Below, in pieces: positions 6,359 to 16,244 of a stretch of DNA of 39,346 nucleotides (within the stretch, counting starts at the first letter, position 1; each line of letters starts with the position of its first letter). The notes under the pieces are model-generated. The model searched no databases. It had not been told where the DNA came from and saw only the letters and a program-made list of their open reading frames with translations. The stretch spans positions 1 through 39,346 of the forward strand of contig NZ_JAHQZT010000023.1 of the NCBI RefSeq assembly GCF_019061305.1, read 5' to 3'. The translations under genes and the position numbers were made by a program. This DNA comes from Marinobacterium weihaiense (GTDB lineage Bacteria > Pseudomonadota > Gammaproteobacteria > Pseudomonadales > Balneatricaceae).

Positions 6359-8452
6359 TCAGGAAGGCTGCAACTGGTCTGCCTGTCGTGTGGTATGAGA
6401 CGAGTCGGACATGAGCACCTCGGCGCCGTCTGCGGGCAGGGGGCGGGCGTAGTAGTAGCCCTGGATCTGGTGGCAGCCTTCGGACAACAGAAACGCGACC
6501 TGTTCTGCGGTTTCCGCGCCTTCGGCAATGATCTCCAGGTTCAGGCTGTTGGCCAGCGCAATGATGGCACGGGTAATGGAGATATCCTCTTCGTCGTGAG
6601 GCAGGTCACGGATGAAAGACTGATCGATCTTCAGCTTGGTAATCGGTAGGCGCTTGAGGTAGGACAGTGACGAGTAGCCGGTACCGAAGTCATCCAGTGC
6701 AATGCGAATGCCGGCATCGTGAATCTGGCGCAGTACTTCGATGGTAGCTTCCGGCTTGGCCATCAGCTGGCTTTCGGTGACTTCCACCTGCAGCCAGCTG
6801 GCCTGACAGCCCGTTTCCGCCAGCAGTTGCTGCAGCGTGTCCAGAAACGCCTGATGCTGGAAGTGGCGCATGGTCAGGTTGACCGAAAGGATGCCGGGGT
6901 TCAGCCCCTGGCGGTACCACTGGGCAAACCGTGTCATGGCCTGGCGAATGATGCACAGATCAAGCTGGTGGATCAGGCCGGTGCTTTCGGCCAGCGGAAT
7001 GAAGCGTGCCGGCGAGATCATGCCCTGGGTGGGATGATGCCAGCGCGCCAGAGCTTCGAATCCGAGCAGTTGTCCGGTTGCTGCATCGACCTGAGCCTGA
7101 AAATAGGGTGTCAATTCACCCTGTTCCAGCCCGGTACGCAGCTGGGTCTCCAGTGACAGGCGCTCCAGTGCCTGCTCGGTCAGATCGTGGCTGAAATAGC
7201 AGTAGTCACTGCGCCCTTCGCTTTTTGCCTGGTACATGGCGGCGTCGGCCTGCATCAGTAGGTCGTTGACCGTATTGCCATGATCCGGGAACAAACTGAT
7301 GCCGATACTGCCGCTGATGTACACTTCGGTGCGTTCCACGCGCAGCGGCTGGCTGATGGTGTGCAGAATCTTGCGGGCCGCGGCTGAAACCTGTTCCACA
7401 CTGTTCTGGCCCTCCAGCAGAATGGTGAACTCGTCGCCGCCTTGACGGGCGAGGGTGTCTTCCGCGCGCAGAATGCCCCGCAGGCGCTCGGTGATGATAT
7501 TGAGCACCTTGTCGCCGGCGGTGTGGCCAAGCGAATCATTGATGGTCTTGAAGTGGTCCAGATCCAGAAACAGCACGGCGACCTTCTGGTGATGACGGAC
7601 GGCGTGGGCAATGGCGTGGCCTAGACGGTCATTAAACAGCGTGCGGTTGGCCAGCCCGGTCAGGGCATCGTGATGCGCCATATAGTCCAGGGCATCCTTC
7701 TGTTCCTGCAGATCCAGCCTGGAAGCGCGAATGGAGGTAATCATGGTATTGATGCTGTGGGCCAGAGTACGGACTTCTCGCGGTCCCTGGTCCGGAACCG
7801 TGTTAACGGGAATACCAGTTTTGTCGGTGTGGCGAATGGTATTGATGATGCGTTCCAGCGGCGCCAGGATAAAGCGGCGGGTCATCAGCAGCAGAGCGAG
7901 GACCATCAGCGTGCAGATTACCAGAGTATTGATCAGCGAATCCCGAATAATGGCGGTCATTTTGGCATCAATGGCCGCGCTGGACGCATAGAGCGTGATG
8001 CGGCCGATTTCCTCGCCGTTGCGACCGAAAATGGCGGTACTGTCGCGGTAGTAGCACTGCTCCAGATGTTGCCAGTGTTGCGGATCGTTCGGGTTCAGCT
8101 CCAGCACCTGGCCGTCGGGGAGACGTAGAAAGCCGCTGGTATAGCTGGGCTGCCCCAGCACGCGGCCCAGATTGTAGTCCTCAACGCGCACGCCGCAGTT
8201 GGCATAGAGTTCTACTTCATTGGCCACGACCCGCTCGTATTCACTGGCGGCATAGGCTTCCATCTGGCCGGTGATGTTCTGCCGAATGGTCTCCAGACTT
8301 TGGGCGATGCCGGCATGCATGTCTTGGGTGATGCGCTGGCGGGCAGAAAAGTAATCGAAGGCGGCGCTGCTGGCGACCGTCAGAAAGACAGTGGGCAGAA
8401 TGATGCTGATCAGCAGCAGATAGATGGACGGAGCCTTGTGGGGAGCGGCCAT
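6359..8452 (-). CDS. Membrane GGDEF-EAL protein coupled to a periplasmic binding protein
   Basis: A 697-residue sensor. Transmembrane helices at about 10-32 and 172-192 bracket a periplasmic domain of about 140 residues. A HAMP-like linker (about 193-245) follows, then GGDEF (motif at 338-342) and EAL (466-468). The GGDEF motif is intact and the RxxD inhibitory site is present (R329, D332), so diguanylate cyclase activity is possible. The EAL domain keeps SVNLT, EVTES, LDDFGTGYSS, KLKIDQSFI, AEGAET and QGYYYARP, so phosphodiesterase activity is also possible; the net direction cannot be read. Its ATG overlaps the stop of the upstream binding-protein gene (TGATG). This suggests the binding protein delivers ligand state to the periplasmic domain, as NspS does to MbaA in Vibrio, though with a different binding-protein family. 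Confidence 0.93.
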   Translation of the reverse strand: MAAPHKAPSIYLLLISIILPTVFLTVASSAAFDYFSARQRITQDMHAGIAQSLETIRQNITGQMEAYAASEYERVVANEVELYANCGVRVEDYNLGRVLGQPSYTSGFLRLPDGQVLELNPNDPQHWQHLEQCYYRDSTAIFGRNGEEIGRITLYASSAAIDAKMTAIIRDSLINTLVICTLMVLALLLMTRRFILAPLERIINTIRHTDKTGIPVNTVPDQGPREVRTLAHSINTMITSIRASRLDLQEQKDALDYMAHHDALTGLANRTLFNDRLGHAIAHAVRHHQKVAVLFLDLDHFKTINDSLGHTAGDKVLNIITERLRGILRAEDTLARQGGDEFTILLEGQNSVEQVSAAARKILHTISQPLRVERTEVYISGSIGISLFPDHGNTVNDLLMQADAAMYQAKSEGRSDYCYFSHDLTEQALERLSLETQLRTGLEQGELTPYFQAQVDAATGQLLGFEALARWHHPTQGMISPARFIPLAESTGLIHQLDLCIIRQAMTRFAQWYRQGLNPGILSVNLTMRHFQHQAFLDTLQQLLAETGCQASWLQVEVTESQLMAKPEATIEVLRQIHDAGIRIALDDFGTGYSSLSYLKRLPITKLKIDQSFIRDLPHDEEDISITRAIIALANSLNLEIIAEGAETAEQVAFLLSEGCHQIQGYYYARPLPADGAEVLMSDSSHTTRQADQLQPS

Positions 8453-9438
8453 CAGTGTGTGCCCTCCAGCCCCAGTACATTGCGCCGAATGGTCTCGAGA
8501 TTAACAGCAATGTTGTCAGCCGAAATGGCCAATACCGGCAGCTGCTGCTGGCGTGCCACGTTTTCACCCTGCAAGTGGCGGTGCAGCGTCTCGACGGCCT
8601 GCTCCCCCATCAGGAACGGCTGCTGCATGGCTGCCCCGACCAGAGTGCCATTGCGGATAAGGTGGATGAATTCCGGTTCGGCATCAAAGGTCAACAGCAG
8701 GATTTCATTGCCCTTGCCGGCGTCATCAATGGCATCCAGCGCGGCCTGGTAGCGATCGGACCCCTGCAGCCAGATGGCACGCAGATTATCAACATCGCGA
8801 ATCAGTTCACGGGTAAATGTGTAGGTCTCCCGGTAGGAAAAATTGACCTGTTGGCGCAGTGCCGCGTTCTGGATATCAGCTTCATGCAGCGCCTGCAGAA
8901 AACCGGCCGTACGCTGCTGGCCGTTCAGGCGTTTCTGGGGAATGGCAATGATGCCGACGCGACCGTTATCCCAGCCGCGCTGCTGCAGGGCTTCAACCAA
9001 TACCTGTCCGATATGATAAGCACCTTCACGGTTGTTGGCCGAAATAAAGGCAACGTAGCGGTCGGAGTCGGCACCGATATCGGCCACCACGACCGGGATA
9101 CCCGCCCGGCCGGCCAGCTTGATCAGAGTTGCGCCGGCAGCGGAAGTGGTCGGTGAAATGATCAGCCCGTCCACGTCCGCTTCAAGGACCTTGGCCAGCT
9201 GCTCCAGTTCATGCCGGGCACTGTTATCGGCACTGTACACCTGTAACTGATAGCCCAGCGCCGTCGCCTTGTGCTCGATACCGCGTGTCATGATTTGCCA
9301 GAAGGGAATGCGATCATCCGAGGTGATGTAGGCCAGGCGTGCCGTATCCTGTTCGGCCAGGGTTGAGCAGGAAAAAAGCAGCAGCAGGACGCTAATGAGC
9401 CCGTGGCGTAAACGGCGAAAGGAGGGCTCCATTGTCAT
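8452..9438 (-). CDS. RbsB/LacI-type periplasmic substrate-binding protein
   Basis: A type I periplasmic binding protein of about 328 residues. An N-terminal signal sequence (RRLRHGLISVLLLLFSCSTLAEQ) probably ends at TLA. The family signature runs through AYITSDDRIPFW, GLIISPTTSAAG, AGIPVVVADIGAD, VGIIAIPQ, QRTAGFLQAL and LLTFDAEPEFIHLIRNGTLVGA. This is the ribose/galactose-binding class; the ligand is unknown. There is no ABC permease or ATPase beside it. Its stop overlaps the start of a membrane GGDEF-EAL gene, which points to signalling rather than uptake. An in-frame ATG at 9453 is possible, but GGAG lies 9 bases before the ATG at 9438 and nothing comparable precedes 9453. Confidence 0.85.
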   Translation of the reverse strand: MTMEPSFRRLRHGLISVLLLLFSCSTLAEQDTARLAYITSDDRIPFWQIMTRGIEHKATALGYQLQVYSADNSARHELEQLAKVLEADVDGLIISPTTSAAGATLIKLAGRAGIPVVVADIGADSDRYVAFISANNREGAYHIGQVLVEALQQRGWDNGRVGIIAIPQKRLNGQQRTAGFLQALHEADIQNAALRQQVNFSYRETYTFTRELIRDVDNLRAIWLQGSDRYQAALDAIDDAGKGNEILLLTFDAEPEFIHLIRNGTLVGAAMQQPFLMGEQAVETLHRHLQGENVARQQQLPVLAISADNIAVNLETIRRNVLGLEGTH

Positions 9439-9570
9439 GCGACAGGTCTCCATGGAGTCGAGGTCTTGATGCTCCTTAGGTTACCATTATCCGTGCAGGG
9501 TTAAAGCGATAAACCGGACTCTGTTGTCGCCTGTCATGGCATGAGGATGGTTCGAGCGGGAGCTGAAAAC

Positions 9571-9600
9571 AAAAAAGCCCCGCATGAGCGAGGCTTTTTT
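9571..9600 (-). terminator. Terminator after tRNA-Phe, nearly symmetric
   Basis: The arms AAAAAAGCC and GGCTTTTTT enclose CGC/GCG around a 4-base loop with one mismatch. Flanking A and T runs let it work in both directions. It lies about 10 bp beyond the 3' end of tRNA-Phe on the minus strand. It also separates that unit from the binding-protein/GGDEF-EAL pair. Confidence 0.85.
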
Positions 9601-9609
9601 GAAGAATCT

Positions 9610-9685
9610 TGGTGCCCAGAGACGGAATCGAACCGCCGACACGGGGATTTTCAATCCCCTGCTCTACCGACTGAGCTATCTGGGC
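9610..9685 (-). tRNA. tRNA-Phe (anticodon GAA)
   Basis: The acceptor stem GCCCAGA/TCTGGGC, discriminator A and encoded CCA give 76 bases. The anticodon stem GGGGA/TCCCC holds the loop TTGAAAA with anticodon GAA. It lies on the same strand as asmA-mutY-yggX, 53 bp after yggX, and could be transcribed with them. Confidence 0.96.
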
Positions 9686-9738
9686 AACGGGGGCGTATTA
9701 AACCGGAAAGCCCCCCTGGGGTCAAGCCCCTTGCGCAA

Positions 9739-10011
9739 TTATTTTTCCGGCGGGACGTAACCGTCAGCCTTGTCGTATTCTTCGCCGGACAGGAACTTCT
9801 CCATTTCCTGCTGCAGATACTTGCGGCTGTCCGGATCCATCAGGTTCAGGTGCTTCTCGTTGATCAGCATGGTCTGATGGTCGGTCCATTCCTGCCAGGC
9901 TTTTTTGGACACGTTGTCATAGATTTCCTGACCCAGTTGACCCGGGTAGGGCGCGCGTTCCAGTCCTTCGAGTTCCTGTTGGTACTTGCGGCAAAAAACC
10001 GTACGTGTCAT
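9739..10011 (-). CDS. yggX: Probable Fe(2+)-trafficking protein YggX
   Basis: A 90-residue protein of the usual YggX length. It contains the conserved N-terminal [14 protein letters not shown] with the single Cys7, then [22 protein letters not shown] and a C-terminal DGYVPPE. YggX is a small cytoplasmic protein that protects iron-sulfur proteins from oxidative damage and is thought to handle Fe(II). Its start overlaps the mutY stop by 4 bp. The mutY-yggX pairing is conserved in gammaproteobacteria and makes sense because MutY carries a 4Fe-4S cluster. Confidence 0.96.
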   Translation of the reverse strand: MTRTVFCRKYQQELEGLERAPYPGQLGQEIYDNVSKKAWQEWTDHQTMLINEKHLNLMDPDSRKYLQQEMEKFLSGEEYDKADGYVPPEK

Positions 10012-11072
10012 GTCTCGTCTCCGGAGTTGCAGCTGGCGTAGCGTTCAAGCAGGCGCTTGACTGGCGCTGCCAGGCCGATATTTGCAGGTTGGTCCACGTT
10101 ATACCAGAGTGCCGGCGCACCTTCCATGACAGAGTTTGTGGGGTCTTTTGCCGCCACCCGGGCCGGGGTGATGTCCAGGTGATAGTGACTGAAGGTGTGG
10201 CGGATCGGTTCCAGCACTTCGGTTGCAGCGTCATCCAGCGTCAGCCCCAGGGCCGCTTCGGCATCGCGCAGGTCGGCCACTTCGGGCAGGCTCCACAGCC
10301 CGCCCCAGATGCCACTGGGGGGGCGCTGTTGCAGCAGCACTTCACCGGCATCGTTATGGATCATCAGCATCAGGGTCTGCTTCACCGGCAGGGTCTTTTT
10401 CGGCCGGGGCGAGGGCAGGCGGTCGGTCAGGTTCAGGGCTCGGGCCTGACAGTGCGTCTGCAGCGGGCACAGCAGGCAGCTGGGCTTGCTGCGGGTGCAC
10501 AGGGTGGCGCCCAGATCCATCATCGCCTGGGTGTAATCGCCGACCCGATGATGAGGCGTGTTGCGCTCGGCCCAGCCCCAGAGTTCCTTCATCACGGCTG
10601 GGGTACCCGGCCATCCTTCAACGGCGTAAAAGCGGGCCAGCACTCGCTTGACGTTGCCGTCGAGAATGGCGGCACGGTTGCCGGTGGCGATGGAGACGAT
10701 GGCACCGGCGGTGGAGCGGCCGATACCCGGCAGGGCTTCCATCTCGTCAACGGTGACCGGAAACTCGCCGCCCAGTTCGCGGCTGACGATGCGTGCAGTC
10801 TTGTGCAGATTGCGGGCACGGGCATAGTAGCCCAAGCCGGTCCACAGGTGCAGCACCTCGTCCTGCTCGGCATTGGCAAGATCGTGTACCGTGGGGAAAC
10901 GTTCGATAAAGCGCTCGAAATAGGGGATCACCGTTTTCACCTGGGTCTGCTGCAGCATGATCTCGGAGATCCAAGTGAAGTAGGCGGTCTTTTCGGCCTG
11001 CCAGGGTAGATCGTGACGGCCGTGCCGGTCAAACCACGCCAGCACGGCACCGTGAAACTGTTCAGGTGTCAT
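10008..11072 (-). CDS. mutY: A/G-specific adenine DNA glycosylase MutY
   Basis: A 354-residue base-excision repair enzyme that removes adenine mispaired with 8-oxoguanine. Catalytic Glu37 lies in [10 protein letters not shown], the helix-hairpin-helix [11 protein letters not shown] is at about 114-124, and the catalytic Asp is Asp138 in ILDGNVKRV. The 4Fe-4S ligands are Cys192, 199, 202 and 208 (CX6CX2CX5C). The C-terminal NUDIX-like domain that recognises 8-oxoG begins near residue 230 ([11 protein letters not shown]) and contains the FSHYHLDI segment. It overlaps the asmA-like gene by 4 bp upstream and yggX by 4 bp downstream, so the three genes are one operon. Confidence 0.97.
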   Translation of the reverse strand: MTPEQFHGAVLAWFDRHGRHDLPWQAEKTAYFTWISEIMLQQTQVKTVIPYFERFIERFPTVHDLANAEQDEVLHLWTGLGYYARARNLHKTARIVSRELGGEFPVTVDEMEALPGIGRSTAGAIVSIATGNRAAILDGNVKRVLARFYAVEGWPGTPAVMKELWGWAERNTPHHRVGDYTQAMMDLGATLCTRSKPSCLLCPLQTHCQARALNLTDRLPSPRPKKTLPVKQTLMLMIHNDAGEVLLQQRPPSGIWGGLWSLPEVADLRDAEAALGLTLDDAATEVLEPIRHTFSHYHLDITPARVAAKDPTNSVMEGAPALWYNVDQPANIGLAAPVKRLLERYASCNSGDET

Positions 11073-13225
11073 CGGCCAAACAACCCCTGCAGGACTTTGC
11101 CTGCACCGTCTTCACCCAGTTTTTCCTTGAGCTTTTCTTCCAGCTGGGTGCCGACTTTTTCTTCCACCTTACGGCGAGCTTCGGCCTTGAGCAGGTCGCC
11201 AATGAAGCGGGTATCCAGGCGGCACAGCTTGGCGGGGTCATCGCTGAACGAGCCGGTACAGTTGACCGGGATCTCGACGCCTTCCAGGCGGTTGTTCACC
11301 GAGCAGCTCTGGTTGAACAGGTTGTCTTCGATGGTGGCACCGATGCGGTAATCCAGTGCCCGGGTTGGCAGGTTGATGCGGCCGCTGCCGGCGACGCGCA
11401 TGGCATCCAGCTTGGCGCTGAGGTCGTTGTTGCTGACCATGCCATTGCGTAGGTTGAAGCTGGCGCTGAGATTGGCAAATGGCGTGGTCTTGTCGACCTG
11501 TTCGACATTGAGCCAGAGCGCAGACAGGTTGTTGATACCCTGGCACATGGACTGAGCGGCATCGATCCCCTTGATCAGGCCCTCGGACATATTCAGGCTG
11601 GCGCTACCGGTGAGTGAGTTGACCCAGGCGTGAACTGACTGGCCCCGCAGGTTCAGGTCGGCACGGGCGCTGAACGTGCCGGCCAGGCTGTCATTGTTGG
11701 CCAGGGTCTTGAGCAGCGGTGCCATGGCCAGCTGGGTCACCTGCAGGGCGATGTGCAGCTGCACCGGTGTTTGGCGAGCGTCCAGGCGTGCCGTGGCCTG
11801 AATTTGGCCATCAAAGGCTTGGGTCGAGAAGCGGGTAAGGTGTACCAGGCCGTTGGCGGCACTCACGCTCAGGCCCGGTTGACCCAGGACGATGCCGTTG
11901 ATCTTCAGGCTGCCCAGGTCCAGGTTGGCGCTGAGATTGAGCGCGCGCAGCGGCGCCACGGGCAGGATTTCATCCTTTGGCCAACCCTGGGCACTGGCCT
12001 TGGCAGGGGGCGTGGCTTTGCTGCTGTCGGCCGCAACGGTCGCCGTGGTCGGCGGCAGGTAACGGTCGGCGTCCAGGGCGTTGCCCTTGAGGGTGACGGC
12101 AATGGCGCCGGATGCCAATGCCAGGCTGGCGTCACCGTCGAGGCGGGTATCGTCCAGCTGCAGGTTCAGCGGCTTGAACGCCAGGGTACCGGCAGGACCG
12201 CCCAGAGTGGCTTCGAATGCCACGGCAGTCAGGGCATCGGGGTCGGCCGTGGCCGGAACCGTCTGCCCCAGGGTGGTGAGCAACTGCTTGAGGTTGAAAG
12301 TGTTGCTGTTCAGCCGTCCACTCAGTTCCGGCTGGCTGAAGTTGCGTAATTGCAGCTCGCCGGCAATGGCAACCGGCTCCAGGTTGAGTGCCAGGTTGCG
12401 AACATCGACCTGCTGCTCATTGAGACGGGCGTCCACATCCGCATCCAGCGCCAACGTGATCGCTTTGGGCAGTCCGGCGCCCTGAAGAACGTTCAGACGG
12501 CTGCTCAGGTCTTCAAGCAGAATGTGGCTGTCGGCAAGGCCCAGGGTCAGGGTGGTCGTCAGGCTGGCGCTGCTGTGCAGCCGCAGCTGTTCGCCGGCAA
12601 ACTGGCGCAGGGTGGCGTCCAGCTCCAGGGGGAAGGCCTGGCCGATGACGATCTGGCCCGTGGTCAGGTTCAGCTCGCTCAGCTCGACACGGTGGTCTTC
12701 GCGTGCATCGGTGTAAGTCAGCGCTGCGTCGCGCACCTCGATTGCCTCGATGTTCAATTTCAGCGGCTTGCGCGCGTCGCCGCTGTCCTGGCCGTCAGCA
12801 GCAGGCGTGCCCGCGGACGACGAGCGCGGTGCGACGGAAGCCGCAGGCGTCCAGTTGTTGCTGCCATCGGCAGCCTGAACCATGTTCAGCTGCAGGCGGT
12901 CGACCAGCAGGCGGTTCATCTGCAACTCGCCGCCGAGCAACGCCGGGAGGCTGATGGCCACCTCGGCTCGGTTCAGGGTGCCCAGCGCCGGGCGGTCCGG
13001 ATAGCGTACGCCGACGCGGTTCAGCTCCAGTGCCAGCCAGGGGTACAGCGACCAAGCAATGTTGCCCTCGATGCTTAATTCAATGTCGGCCTGTTCCAGC
13101 GCGGCTTGCTGGATACGATCCTTGTAGTCATTGGGATCCAGCAGTGTGACGATGGCCACCAGAACGGCGCCAATCAGGAGCAGTGCACCCAGAAGGAGGG
13201 CGAGTATCAGCTTGATCGCTTTCAT
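11069..13225 (-). CDS. AsmA-family protein
   Basis: A 718-residue protein with one N-terminal membrane helix (residues about 5-29). AsmA signature segments follow ([38 protein letters not shown]), then long beta-rich repeats and a C-terminal domain containing [13 protein letters not shown], typical of AsmA. The region about 130-155 and a stretch near 400-415 are low complexity. AsmA-like proteins are inner-membrane-anchored periplasmic proteins related to bridge-like lipid transporters and affect outer-membrane lipid and protein content. It leads the asmA-mutY-yggX operon. It starts 149 bp from hisB in divergent orientation. Confidence 0.9.
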   Translation of the reverse strand: MKAIKLILALLLGALLLIGAVLVAIVTLLDPNDYKDRIQQAALEQADIELSIEGNIAWSLYPWLALELNRVGVRYPDRPALGTLNRAEVAISLPALLGGELQMNRLLVDRLQLNMVQAADGSNNWTPAASVAPRSSSAGTPAADGQDSGDARKPLKLNIEAIEVRDAALTYTDAREDHRVELSELNLTTGQIVIGQAFPLELDATLRQFAGEQLRLHSSASLTTTLTLGLADSHILLEDLSSRLNVLQGAGLPKAITLALDADVDARLNEQQVDVRNLALNLEPVAIAGELQLRNFSQPELSGRLNSNTFNLKQLLTTLGQTVPATADPDALTAVAFEATLGGPAGTLAFKPLNLQLDDTRLDGDASLALASGAIAVTLKGNALDADRYLPPTTATVAADSSKATPPAKASAQGWPKDEILPVAPLRALNLSANLDLGSLKINGIVLGQPGLSVSAANGLVHLTRFSTQAFDGQIQATARLDARQTPVQLHIALQVTQLAMAPLLKTLANNDSLAGTFSARADLNLRGQSVHAWVNSLTGSASLNMSEGLIKGIDAAQSMCQGINNLSALWLNVEQVDKTTPFANLSASFNLRNGMVSNNDLSAKLDAMRVAGSGRINLPTRALDYRIGATIEDNLFNQSCSVNNRLEGVEIPVNCTGSFSDDPAKLCRLDTRFIGDLLKAEARRKVEEKVGTQLEEKLKEKLGEDGAGKVLQGLFGR

Positions 13226-13334
13226 AAAAGATCCTGTCTTTTCCCTGAACGAGAGACTGACGAGGAGTATAGCGGATCTGCCGGGTGCAATGTCAGGGCG
13301 GCGGATGAACCTGCCGTTACGGCGCCGTTGGATG

Positions 13335-13340
13335 TATAAT
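13335..13340 (+). promoter_or_regulatory. Candidate -10 element for hisB
   Basis: A perfect TATAAT lies 35 bp before the hisB start in the divergent asmA-hisB gap. The bases 17 bp upstream (TGCCGT) are a poor -35 match, so the promoter may need an activator or use another element. I saw no his leader peptide with a histidine run. Confidence 0.4.
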
Positions 13341-13374
13341 AACCGTTTTCGTAAACCCCATGGCGGAGAGAGAA

Positions 13375-13968
13375 ATGGCCGAGCGTAAAGCCCAGGTAAC
13401 CCGCAACACCCTGGAAACCCAGATCACTGTTGCAGTAAATCTTGATGGCACCGGGCAGCTGGATGTGGACACTGGTGTACCTTTTCTGGATCACATGCTG
13501 GATCAGATTGCCCGACACGGCTTGATCGATCTGGAGATCAGCGCGATCGGCGACCTGCATATCGACGACCACCACACCGTCGAGGATATCGGTATCACCC
13601 TGGGCCAGGCCTTCAAGCAGGCAGTGGGCGATAAGAAGGGAATTCGCCGTTACGGCCATGCCTATGTGCCGCTGGACGAGGCTTTGTCTCGTGTCGTTAT
13701 CGACTTTTCCGGCCGTCCGGGGCTGGCCATGGATGTCGAGTTTACCCGCGGCCGCGTGGGCAGCTTCGATGTCGACCTGTTCAGCGAGTTCTTCCATGGT
13801 TTCGTTAACCATGCCATGGTGACCCTGCACATCGACAACCTGAAGGGCAAGAACACCCACCACCAGGCGGAAACCATCTTCAAGGCCTTTGGCCGCGCCA
13901 TGCGCATGGCGCTGGAAGTGGATCAGCGTGCGGCCGACATCATGCCGTCCACCAAGGGGTGTCTGTAA
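13375..13968 (+). CDS. hisB: Imidazoleglycerol-phosphate dehydratase HisB
   Basis: A 197-residue monofunctional enzyme for the sixth step of histidine synthesis, turning imidazole glycerol phosphate into imidazole acetol phosphate. The manganese-binding repeats are visible as [24 protein letters not shown] and THHQAE. There is no N-terminal histidinol-phosphatase domain, unlike enteric HisB. An upstream ATG at 13360 is in frame, but GGAGAGAGAA sits directly before the ATG at 13375, and the family normally begins at a segment like [11 protein letters not shown]. It is the first gene of hisBHAF, 3 bp before hisH. Confidence 0.97.
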   Translation: MAERKAQVTRNTLETQITVAVNLDGTGQLDVDTGVPFLDHMLDQIARHGLIDLEISAIGDLHIDDHHTVEDIGITLGQAFKQAVGDKKGIRRYGHAYVPLDEALSRVVIDFSGRPGLAMDVEFTRGRVGSFDVDLFSEFFHGFVNHAMVTLHIDNLKGKNTHHQAETIFKAFGRAMRMALEVDQRAADIMPSTKGCL

Positions 13969-13971
13969 GTC

Positions 13972-14619
13972 ATGAGCAGCATTGCAGTAATTGACTACGG
14001 CATGGGTAACCTGCACTCGGTCGCCAAGGCGTTGGAACATGTCCAGCCCGGCGTCGAGGTGCGGGTGACCGCCGATCCGGCGTTGGTTCGCAGCGCCGAT
14101 CGCGTGCTGTTGCCGGGTGTGGGCGCCATTCGCGACTGCATGGCCGAAATTCGTCGTCTGGGCGTGGACGCTGAAGTACGTGAGGCGATCACTTCCGGCA
14201 AACCCTTCCTCGGTATTTGCGTCGGCTATCAGGCGCTGATGGAGTTTTCCGAGGAAAACGGTGGCGTGGACTGCCTGGGCGAATTCGAAGGCCGCGTCAA
14301 TTTCTTCGGCAACGACCTGCGGGATGCTGACGGTGAGCGTCTTAAAGTGCCGCACATGGGCTGGAACCAAGTCTACCGGACCCGCGAGCATCCGCTGTGG
14401 GCCAACATCGAAGATGGCAGCCGCTTTTATTTTGTGCACAGTTACCATGTGCAGGCGAAGCAGCGTGATCAGGTCACGGCGACCTGTCACTACGGGGTCG
14501 ACTTCGATGTGGCCATTGCCCGCGATAACGTGTTCGCGGTGCAGTTCCACCCGGAAAAAAGCCAGAAGGTCGGGCTGCAGTTGCTGCAGAACTTCCTCAA
14601 CTGGAACGGACGCCCCTGA
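13972..14619 (+). CDS. hisH: Imidazole glycerol phosphate synthase glutaminase subunit HisH
   Basis: A 215-residue class I glutamine amidotransferase that releases ammonia from glutamine and channels it to HisF. It begins [14 protein letters not shown]. The nucleophile Cys is in [11 protein letters not shown], where the usual form is GICLGMQ. The His and Glu of the triad are in QFHPEKS near residue 195. The oxyanion-strand region [10 protein letters not shown] is present. It follows hisB by 3 bp and precedes hisA by 51 bp. Its partner HisF is encoded two genes downstream. Confidence 0.97.
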   Translation: MSSIAVIDYGMGNLHSVAKALEHVQPGVEVRVTADPALVRSADRVLLPGVGAIRDCMAEIRRLGVDAEVREAITSGKPFLGICVGYQALMEFSEENGGVDCLGEFEGRVNFFGNDLRDADGERLKVPHMGWNQVYRTREHPLWANIEDGSRFYFVHSYHVQAKQRDQVTATCHYGVDFDVAIARDNVFAVQFHPEKSQKVGLQLLQNFLNWNGRP

Positions 14620-14670
14620 GCCTGGCCTGTGCTCGAAACCCTTGACTGACTATTCTGGATTTGACTCGAT

Positions 14671-15411
14671 ATGCTGATTATTCCCGCGATTGACCTTAAA
14701 GATGGAGCCTGTGTCCGCCTGCGCCAGGGCCGCATGGATGACTCCACCGTATTCTCCGACAACCCGGTCGAAATGGCCGCCAAGTGGGTTGAAGCCGGCT
14801 GCCGCCGTCTGCACCTGGTTGACCTCAATGGTGCCTTTGCCGGCGAGCCGGTCAATGGCGAGATCGTCAAGCAGATCGCCGAGGCCTACCCGGACCTGCC
14901 GATTCAGATCGGCGGCGGTATCCGTTCGGCAGAGATCATCCAGGCTTACCTGGATGCGGGCGTGCAGTACGTCATCATCGGTACCAAGGCGGTCAAGGAG
15001 CCTGAATTCGTGGCCGAGATGTGCCAGCGCTTCCCGGGCCACATCATCGTCGGCCTGGATGCACAGGACGGCTATGTGGCCATTGACGGCTGGGCCGAGA
15101 TCACCGACGTCAAGGCGGTCGAGCTGGCCAAGCAGTTCAAGAACGACGGCGTCAGCGCCATTGTGTACACCGACATCAGCCGTGACGGCATGATGCAGGG
15201 TGTCAACGTGGAAGCGACCGTGGAACTGGCTCGCGAAGCTGGCATCCCGGTCATCGCGTCCGGCGGCGTGACCAACATCGAAGACATCAAGGCGCTGGCC
15301 AAGGTGGCGGATCAGGGCATCCTCGGTGCGATTACCGGCCGTGCCATCTACGAGGGCACTCTGGACGTAGCCGAAGCCCAGACCCTGAGCGACACGCTTA
15401 CCGGTAACTGA
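14671..15411 (+). CDS. hisA: Phosphoribosylformimino-5-aminoimidazole carboxamide ribotide isomerase HisA
   Basis: A 246-residue (beta/alpha)8 barrel that catalyses the Amadori rearrangement of ProFAR to PRFAR. The catalytic Asp near residue 8 lies in [14 protein letters not shown], and the second acidic residue is in [12 protein letters not shown]. Phosphate-binding glycines are in QIGGGIRS and ASGGVTN. Its half-barrel repeat resembles HisF, as is known for these paralogues. It sits between hisH and hisF in the operon. Confidence 0.97.
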   Translation: MLIIPAIDLKDGACVRLRQGRMDDSTVFSDNPVEMAAKWVEAGCRRLHLVDLNGAFAGEPVNGEIVKQIAEAYPDLPIQIGGGIRSAEIIQAYLDAGVQYVIIGTKAVKEPEFVAEMCQRFPGHIIVGLDAQDGYVAIDGWAEITDVKAVELAKQFKNDGVSAIVYTDISRDGMMQGVNVEATVELAREAGIPVIASGGVTNIEDIKALAKVADQGILGAITGRAIYEGTLDVAEAQTLSDTLTGN

Positions 15412-15424
15412 GGAAGACAGCAGC

Positions 15425-16198
15425 ATGGCACTGGCAAAACGCATTATCCCCTGTCTCGACGTTGAAAACGGTCGGGTTGTGAAAGGGGTCAAGTTTCTGG
15501 ATATCCGTGACGCCGGTGACCCGGTCGAAGTGGCCAAGCGCTACGACGAGCAGGGCGCCGACGAGATCACCTTCCTCGACATCACCGCGACTCACGAAGG
15601 CCGCGATACCATGGTGCATACCGTGGAGCAGATGGCATCCCAGGTGTTCATCCCGCTGACCGTGGGCGGTGGCATCCGCACCTGCGAGGATATCCGCACC
15701 ATGCTCAATGCCGGTGCCGACAAGGTCTCCATCAACAGCGCCGCGGTGAAAAATCCGGACTTCGTGCGTGAAGCGGCCGAGCGTTTCGGTAGCCAGTGCA
15801 TCGTGGTGGCGATTGACGCCAAGAAGGTGAGCCAGCCCGGCGAGCCGGACAAGTGGGAGATCTTCACCCATGGCGGCCGCAAACCGACCGGTCTGGATGC
15901 CGTCGAATGGGCGAAGAAGATGGTCGAACTGGGGGCTGGCGAGATCCTGCTCACTTCCATGGACCAGGATGGCGTCAAGAACGGCTACGATATCGGCGTG
16001 ACCCGCGCCATCAGTGAGGCCGTGCACGTGCCGGTGATCGCATCCGGTGGCGTGGGCACTCTGGATCACCTGGTGGAAGGCTGTATCGACGGCAAGGCCG
16101 ATGCGGTACTGGCCGCGTCGATTTTCCACTTCAATGAGTACAGCATTCCTCAGGCCAAGGAGTACATGCGCCAGCACGGCATCGAAGTACGCCTCTGA
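15425..16198 (+). CDS. hisF: Imidazole glycerol phosphate synthase cyclase subunit HisF
   Basis: A 257-residue (beta/alpha)8 barrel that joins PRFAR and ammonia to make imidazole glycerol phosphate and AICAR. The first catalytic Asp lies in [14 protein letters not shown] and the second in [10 protein letters not shown]. Phosphate-binding motifs are VGGGIRT and [22 protein letters not shown] lies before the ATG. It is the last gene of this his block. The next steps (HisI and HisE reactions are upstream in the pathway) are encoded 20 kb away at 36929-37660. Confidence 0.97.
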   Translation: MALAKRIIPCLDVENGRVVKGVKFLDIRDAGDPVEVAKRYDEQGADEITFLDITATHEGRDTMVHTVEQMASQVFIPLTVGGGIRTCEDIRTMLNAGADKVSINSAAVKNPDFVREAAERFGSQCIVVAIDAKKVSQPGEPDKWEIFTHGGRKPTGLDAVEWAKKMVELGAGEILLTSMDQDGVKNGYDIGVTRAISEAVHVPVIASGGVGTLDHLVEGCIDGKADAVLAASIFHFNEYSIPQAKEYMRQHGIEVRL

Positions 16199-16206
16199 GG
16201 CGCCTG

Positions 16207-16234
16207 CCCGCGGCCCCGTACAAGGGGCCGCGGG
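16207..16234 (+). terminator. GC-rich hairpin between convergent hisF and a GGDEF-EAL gene
   Basis: An 11-bp stem (16207-16217 with 16224-16234) with a 6-base loop starts 8 bp after the hisF stop. It has no T run on either side, so it may act as a transcript-stabilising hairpin or a weak two-way terminator. It ends 10 bp from the stop of the convergent gene. Confidence 0.5.
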
Positions 16235-16244
16235 GCCGACATGT

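Noticed and set aside
13222..14550. Long minus-strand frame (442 codons) opposite hisB and hisH
   Set aside because: It is the antisense shadow of two unmistakable genes, has no family resemblance and is rich in His, Gln and Val as expected from reversed GC-rich coding DNA.
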